Positions 59,815 through 64,000 of a DNA stretch of 64,000 nt are shown piece after piece. Source of the stretch: Castanea sativa (Eukaryota; Streptophyta; Magnoliopsida; Fagales; Fagaceae); the NCBI RefSeq assembly GCF_040712315.1, contig NC_134013.1:63767501-63831500 (forward strand). The letters run 5' to 3'. Made by a program: the position numbers and the translations under genes. How positions within the stretch are numbered: the stretch's first letter is position 1; the number at the start of each line of letters is the position of its first letter. The notes under the pieces were generated by a model. It worked only from the letters and a program-made list of their open reading frames with translations. It ran no database searches and was not told the DNA's origin.

Positions 59815-61246
59815 TGTTAGGGTCATATTTTATGTAATTGGTTAATCCTTTAACAAAATGCACTTTACTTGTAATTGGGTAGATCTAATACATCAAGGAA
59901 TATGTTGTTCAAGCATATCAAGTGTTCGTATTAAAAGCCATGAAGATTGGTCCAAAAAACAAGTGAAGAAAAGTTATTTATTAAGTCTCAATAGATAGCT
60001 CGACTGATGACTAGTATCGAAACTTAATATGAAACTCGATAGATGGCTCGACACCAGTTCAATCTATCGTGAATTACAATTTTAGAATTTCAAGATCTGA
60101 AATTCGGCCCAACCTTATGTGTTTATTTAGGGTTTTTTTTTCTCACAACCCTAAACATATAAGGCTTATTTTAAGAGCCGTCACACATAGATACAGAGAC
60201 CAAGAGATTTATTTTCTCTATGAAAAGCTACTGCATTTGTACGCCATAGGGTTTTGTAACCAAGTGCTTCCTGATCTTCATTGTTAATGAAGTGAAAAAC
60301 TTTGCAGCCAACAACACCATTACTTGTAATTGGTTAATCCTTTGACAAAATGCACTTTACTTGTAATTGAGTAGATCTAATACATCAAGGAATATGTTGT
60401 TCAAGTATATCAAGTGTTCGTATTAAAAGCCATGAGGATTGATTCAAGAAACAAGTAAAGAAAAGCTATTCATTAAGTCTCAATAGATAGCTCGACAAAT
60501 GACTGGTATCGAGACTTAATATGAAACTCGATAGATGGCTCGACACTAGTTCAATCTATCGTGAATTACGATTTCAGAATTTCCAGATCTGAAATTCAAC
60601 CCAAGCTTATGTGTTTATTTAGGGTTTTTTTTTTTTTCCTCACAACCCTAAACATATAAGGCTTATTTTAAGAGCTGTCACACACGGATACAAAGACCAA
60701 GAGATTTATTTTCTCTGTGAAAAGCTATTGCATTTATACGCCATAGAGTTTTGTAATTAAGTGCTTCCTGATCTTCATTGTTAATGAAGTGAAGAACTTT
60801 GCAGCCAACAACATCATTCAAGTTGCTGGAGTTAATCATGTACTGGGATCCGTGCAAAGAGTTAGTCATAGATTGGAGATTTGTACATCAAGGGAAAGAA
60901 TGCTATTACAAGATTAAGTTCAATTGGGCATTGAAGTGAATGTTCAACTTTAGGTTGGTATTTTGGGATAGGCCAAGATAATGGTAAGATTCCTTATACT
61001 TGTAACTGCTTGATTGTTGATTAGTAGATTCTTGGGAGTGATGACCTTAAAATCACCTGGTAGGGTTTTTGCCTTGTGAGAGATTTTTCCCATTTATCAA
61101 CAAATCACCTATCAATTTAATTTTCGCTGCATTTAGTTTATTTGGTGATTTGTTGGTGCCTTCACCATTTGCATATAATTGAATCTAATTAATCAACTTA
61201 GATAAATTAAATTAATTAACCGGAGTCAAACTATCTTAACTCAACA
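59815..61246 (+). mobile_element. Copia-type solo LTR with an internal tandem repeat
   Basis: TGTTAGGGTC to ACTCAACA, 1432 bases; flanks ATATT and ATAAT agree at 4 of 5. The right third (TTGGGATAGGCC, GTGATGACCTTAAAATCACC, GGTAGGGTTTTTGCCTTGTG) is the kind of sequence seen at the 3' side of plant copia LTRs. No internal region is present. Open frames inside are not genes. Confidence 0.5.
59831..60817 (+). repeat. Two direct repeats of about 492 bases
   Basis: Units about 59831-60322 and 60323-60817 run in parallel: GGTTAATCCTTTRACAAAAT, ATGGCTCGACACYAGTTCAA, ACCCTAAACATATAAGGC and GCAGCCAACAACA. Within each unit the words CTCGAC and TCGATAG recur. Confidence 0.85.
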
Positions 61247-61392
61247 ATAATTATTGGAGTTGTAGCTATTGGCTACAAACTAAGTTTGTAACTAAATTTT
61301 ATCCTTCAATTAATATTAAATGTTACCTAGATTTGAAGTATAAATCCAACTATGAGATTATAAGTATCAATTGAATCTATACTATTACCACA

Positions 61393-61550
61393 AGAGTAAT
61401 TCTTAGGTACTCCTGAAGTACGGAGAATGGTATTCCCTCCTCTCACATTTATGGTGAGGTCCACTCATTAAATTCATAGTGGGGTCTACCATGAATGTGA
61501 GAGGAGGGAGCACCATTTCTCCATGTTTCGGGAGTGCCTAAGAATTTTCC
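61393..61550. mobile_element. Foldback MITE, Mutator-like
   Basis: Long inverted repeats (AATTCTTAGGTACTCC and, from the right, AATTCTTAGGCACTCC, continuing to CTCCCTCCTCTCACAT) fill nearly all of the 158 bases. ATTACCACA stands on both sides (61384-61392 and 61551-61559), a perfect 9-base duplication. Confidence 0.93.
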
Positions 61551-62047
61551 ATTACCACAAAATTAAGTGTAACTTGGACATGACTTATTTTGGAAAAAAA
61601 AATTCTATAATTCTCTTCACACAAACACTCTAATTATGATTTTAGTTTTTAAAAATCTCTATCTAGTATTCCATTTTATATCTAAAGAACCATTTGATAG
61701 ATTTGCTATAACTTAACGCAAAGAAAATTAAACATTCCATTCTTTCAACTTGACATGTACTAACGCTAAAGTATCCATACCATGGACCAAAGTTGTGTAA
61801 AGTGAATGTGCTTCTAAGTAAGCTTGCCCACTTATTAAATGATGCCTCTGTGCTGGTGCCAGTTTTCATGTTTAAAAGGAGTTCTGGAGGTTGACATTGA
61901 ATTCAATTATGACAGATCAAAATTAATTGAGACAGACTTAAGTTATTATATCTAATGAAACTCTTTACAAATATATCATTCAAAAAAAAAATATTAGATT
62001 AATATTTTAAAAATCTCCATCATTAAAATACACATCTTTATTATTTA

Positions 62048-63202
62048 GGTGAAATTACATTATTAGTCTCTGAAGTTTACTTTATGTGCACAATTAGTCC
62101 CTCAAGTTTCAATTGAGCACAATTAGTCCCTTAAGTTTTCAAAATGAGCAATATAAGTCCTTTGGTTAACTTTCGTTAGTAATGTTGCTTACGTAGCTAA
62201 CAAAATAATAACTAGTCATGTTTTTTAAAATGATGTGGCATTTTTTTATTATTAAAAAATTACAAAATTAAATTTACTCATAAGAAAGAAACTAAACCCA
62301 TTCTAATTCAAATCTTTATCCTCACCCGGTACCAAAAAAAAAAAATCTCTTTGCAATTTGTTCAAGGCCTTCCTGCACTTCACGCATGGTGGGTTGACAT
62401 TGGGTTCGAATTCGCACACAAAAAGTGGCAATGTCAACATAATAAAACAACTCAATTCACATGATTCTTAACATCTTGAGCTGCATTAGATAATTACAAA
62501 AAATTAAGAAAAAGATTATTCATCAAATAAAGCTTAAAACAAAACTTATTTCCCAGCAGCCAAATACCCAAACCCAAATTCTTAATTATTTATTTCCCCT
62601 CACTTTCCCAACAACCAAACAGGAAAAAAAAAACCAAACAAACATACAAATTCTCCAAGATTTCAAGAACCCCACAGATCTACTACCCAACCCCAAGCTT
62701 CCGGTGACTAGAGCTGCAGCAACGTAACGTCGGCAATATCCCCGACACAAATTATCTTGGGATGTTTGCGAATTTAAACCTACAGTAAAAATAAAACATG
62801 ATTTACTGCTCCACTTGTAAAACGGGGCATAGTGAATGGCTCTCCACATGTTTGCGAGAATGCCTCATTGGAGTTGGTGAAGCACTCATGCACTGTGCAA
62901 ATGGGGATTTTTTTTACCGGCCGAGGATAAAGATTTTAATTGGAAATTGGAATGGTCTAGTTTCTTTCTTATGTGTAAATTTAATTTTGTAATTTTTTAG
63001 TAAAAAGAAATGTCACATCATTTAAAAATAATGTCTAGCCGTTATTCCGTTAGCCATGTAAGTAATATTACTAACGGAAGTTAACCAAATAACTTATATT
63101 GCTTATTTTGAAAACTTAAGGGACCAATTGCGCTCACCTAAAACTTGAGGGACCAATTGCACACAGAGGGTAAATTTCAGAGACTAATAATGTAGTTTCG
63201 TC
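62048..63202. mobile_element. Non-autonomous MULE
   Basis: TATTATTTA on both sides (62039-62047 and 63203-63211). Inverted ends of about 190 bases share CATTATTAGTCTCTGAA, CAAGTTTC/CAAGTTTT, AACTTCCGTTAGTAA-type sequence and GATGTGRCATTT. The core (about 62260-63000) includes GTAACGTCGGCAATATCC but no gene I recognise. Confidence 0.9.
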
Positions 63203-63211
63203 TATTATTTA

Positions 63212-64000
63212 TAATGCATGCAAGGTTTCATGTTAATTAAATGAAATTTTACTACACAATCAATAAACTTATGTTTAATGAATAACTCTAAAATACACAA
63301 AAGTTTCAAATTTAATCATTTAATTAACAATATAGCTATTTATTTCAAATTATTTTGAAATTTTGAAAAAATAAAGGTTAGAGAATATAAAGAGAAAATG
63401 TAATACAATAGTGAATTTTTCAAATACAATCCAATAAAAAAAATTGTTGAGTGATGTAACATTATAGACAAAATATTTGGTAACCATTTTCAAGTGATGT
63501 TTATTAAGTGACACAATATTATTGTTATTGAATTCGCCCTTTGTTAAATTTTTTTTGGGGGTAAACTAAAATTTAAACCCTTTAAAATAGGTATACAAAC
63601 CCTATAGTTAAAAAGGTTCTAAATTAAATTCCATATTTGAAGACTATTATAAATTAAATTTTATAGTTTCAAACCGAGAGCTTTTAAATTTTTTTTAGGG
63701 TTTGATTAGGAGGTTTAAATTGGAAGGATTTTAAAAATTCATAATTCGATGCGAAACAAACAAAACTATAGTGTCTAATTTTAAAATCACTCTAAAGTAT
63801 ACAATTTAAAATGTAAAGTATCAAATAAATTAATTAATACAAACCTAGTAATAGAGGTTTTTTTTAGAAGAAAAAAGAAGTGGACTTATTATTAAGTTAA
63901 TCTAGCTATGTCAGCCTAAAGTACAGGGGGGAAAAAAAAAAGGTTGTGGAACATTGTCCATCCACACTAAAAAATCTGAGACATTAACAGCATGCTGAGC
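63212..64000. other. End of window, gene-free
   Basis: The first 190 bases belong to the inverted-duplication arm. The rest is AT-rich; 63553-63830 (AAATTTAAACCCTTTAAAAT and similar) resembles part of the sequence at 46215-46560, so it may be a repeat. No gene is seen. Confidence 0.4.

Larger units (their letters stand above)
55570..63400 (-). repeat. Right arm of the large inverted duplication
   Basis: See the left arm (47640-55560). Here the arm is broken by the hAT, the small LTR element, the copia-type LTR, the foldback MITE and the MULE. A short extra repeat, AGAAAATGTAATCCAATGGTG (59777 region, part shown) and its relative near 63395-63450, occurs within the arm. Confidence 0.65.

Noticed and set aside
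61393..61550. A hairpin that could be a microRNA precursor
   Set aside because: The near-perfect foldback has 9-base target duplications on both sides, so it is a MITE; a small-RNA role would need sequencing data.
62586..62992. Short frames in the core of the MULE at 62048-63202
   Set aside because: No motif, no splice evidence and no counterpart; treated as element sequence.

Overview
The window is nuclear DNA of a flowering plant. It is AT-rich, its genes are split by GT-AG introns, and most of its length is transposable-element sequence (Ty3/gypsy and copia LTRs, MULE, hAT, PIF/Harbinger-like and CACTA-like elements, tRNA-derived SINEs, a LINE piece). The plant gene families are SAWADEE-homeodomain (SHH1-like) and DUF247/UPF0481. 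A woody eudicot is likely and Fagaceae is my guess from the look of the LTR families, but the sequence alone does not prove that.

Layout. 1-2829: the 5' part of a decayed gypsy element on the minus strand, with its LTR at 2068-2829. 3171-8297: a candidate non-autonomous CACTA-like element with one exon-like piece. 9431-17905: copy A of a segmental duplication, holding a broken SHH1-like gene and a further partial repeat of its homeodomain exons. 18115-19381: DUF247 copy 1 (minus strand, frameshifted), with three leader-like segments further upstream at about 20.0, 22.6-23.0 and 25.7 kb. Two solo LTRs with perfect 5-bp target-site duplications lie between these (20506-21262 and 24582-25426). 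27826-33637: a nearly complete MuDR-type element with about 440-bp terminal inverted repeats, a 9-bp target-site duplication and two convergent genes, a transposase and a GRF zinc-finger/membrane protein; both are now broken. 35081-44006: copy B of the segmental duplication, with a nine-exon SHH1-like gene that reads open from end to end (279 codons).

44656-47593: a non-autonomous MULE, a SINE and a solo LTR. About 47640-63400: a large, TE-riddled inverted duplication centred near 55.56 kb. Its arms carry convergent DUF247 copies 2 (54035-55308) and 3 (55803-57644), each broken in its own way. The arms also carry a SINE, a Harbinger-like element, an hAT element beside a LINE fragment, an hAT inside DUF247 copy 3, a 1.96-kb miniature LTR retrotransposon, a copia-type solo LTR, a foldback MITE and another non-autonomous MULE.

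The only gene I judge likely to make a full-length host protein is the SHH1-like gene of copy B. In the family this protein reads H3K9 methylation and recruits RNA polymerase IV for RNA-directed DNA methylation, that is, silencing of the kind of repeats that surround it. Its homeodomain recognition helix has lost two signature residues while the SAWADEE domain looks whole. All identities and boundaries were read by eye; no alignment or database search was run.
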